NCBI GenBank assembly: GCA_002293965.1
Contig: DBEG01000033.1
Coordinates: 1 to 8,520, forward strand
Direction: 5' to 3'
DNA from: Actinobacteria bacterium UBA912
GTDB taxonomy: Bacteria; Actinomycetota; Coriobacteriia; Anaerosomatales; UBA912
DNA: 8,520 bases
The translations under genes and the position numbers were made by a program. The stretch's first letter is position 1, and every line of letters begins with the position of its first letter. Positions 7,592-8,520 of this stretch are shown in pieces. The notes under the pieces were generated by a model, which saw only the letters and a list, made by a program, of their open reading frames with translations, was not told the origin of the DNA and did no database searches.

Positions 7592-8520
7592 GCGCCGCTG
7601 TCGCGTTCTTCGGCGCGGCGACGTTGGCGTTCGTCATCTTCGCAGGGCAGCTCCGCCTGCCCGGAGAGTATTTCGAGATCCGTCCAACCGAGCGATCGAA
7701 TCCTGCCGAGGCGAGCTTACGGAGCCTGCGGCTGGCGGGGATCGAGAATGCGACCGTGGGACTCAGCGCCGGCGGTGACATGGCGATGGTGCGCCTAGCG
7801 GTCCCGGGTTTCGACACCGCAGCCGACGCGCAGGTCGCGTGGCAGGCCGGGGTGACGGCCCTTGCGGCTGGATTCCCGGGGGCTGAGCGCTACGTGGTGC
7901 AGCTTCTGCACCAGGAGGCCGCGATCCTCGAGGTCGAGTGGCCCGCCGAGGCGGTGCGCACGGCGATCGACGGGGATGATGCCGGCCGACTCGCAGGGGA
8001 TGCGGACTTCCGCTTCCTGCCCGCGGAGGCGGACGGTGAGGGCACGCCGGGAACCCGGATGCCGGTCCCTAGCATGAGTATCGATGCCGAGGCACCCGGG
8101 CACTACCTTGACGAGAAGAACCGCGCCTTCGGCCTCGCGACCCGGGAGCCGCTGGCGCTCGGCGCCGAGCTCGCGCAAAGCGCGAGCGCGATGCGGGCGG
8201 CGGCACCCGGGATCCCCGCGCTCCCAGCGGGCAGCGACGCCGGCCAGACCTGGGCGTCGATCGCCGCCGCCGCCCTGCATCGGGTGGGCGAGCCCACCCC
8301 GGCGCCCCGCGTCGAAGCGACCAGCGTGCTGTCGGAGCTCGAGGCGCTGCCGGCGGGCTTGCAGCCCGCCGAGGTCGCTCGGGTGCGCGCGATCGCGCTG
8401 GCGGCCATAGCGATCGATGGCGGGTCGCTGGGTAGCGTGCTGGCCGCCAGCCACGCGCTCGCAGAGCGCGTGGGCGCTTCGCGCCCGATCACGCGCGGCG
8501 ACCTCGCGGCGGTCCGCGAG

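Noticed and set aside
7795..8492. Minus-strand frames opposite the last gene
   Set aside because: They are Arg/Gly/Ala-rich shadows of high-GC coding DNA; the plus frame from 7516 has the proper codon-position bias, start site and N-terminal anchor.

Overview
The window looks like chromosomal DNA from a high-GC Gram-positive bacterium, most likely an actinobacterium and possibly a Coriobacteriia-type anaerobe. Supporting signs are the high GC at third codon positions, frequent GTG starts, Gram-positive-style Shine-Dalgarno sites, a GSI-alpha/GlnA2-like glutamine synthetase, a UvrA whose first zinc module has a His in place of one Cys, and a Gram-positive (DinR-type) LexA box before uvrA. The taxonomic reading is inference; there is no rRNA in the window.

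Layout. Positions 1-286 hold the 3' end of an ABC1/UbiB (AarF) family kinase-like gene (+). glnA, a type I glutamine synthetase, follows at 418-1746 (+) and ends in a hairpin terminator lying inside the last codons of the convergent gene larE (1778-2638, -). Upstream of larE on the minus strand is a good sigma70-type promoter, then a PduO-type cob(I)alamin adenosyltransferase gene (2779-3345, -). Both minus-strand genes serve metal cofactors: LarE makes the nickel-pincer nucleotide and PduO makes coenzyme B12. From about 3346 to 4700 the DNA has less optimised codons. It holds two small unrecognised multi-span membrane proteins (3556-4032 and 4097-4471, +), a 23-residue leader-like ORF between them, and noncoding stretches with several dyads. 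uvrA (4748-7591, +) follows, preceded by a LexA-type SOS box. A further gene begins inside the 3' end of uvrA at 7516, with a strong ribosome binding site and one N-terminal membrane anchor, and runs open off the right edge.

How the genes relate. This is mostly a housekeeping neighbourhood: nitrogen assimilation, cofactor maturation and nucleotide excision repair. I see no mobile element, CRISPR array, rRNA or tRNA, and no clear novel multi-gene system. The best leads are the open reading frame that overlaps uvrA by 76 bases and is easily missed because its stop is outside the window, the SOS box, the spaced inverted repeat upstream of the larE promoter, and the two orphan membrane proteins with their structured flanks.
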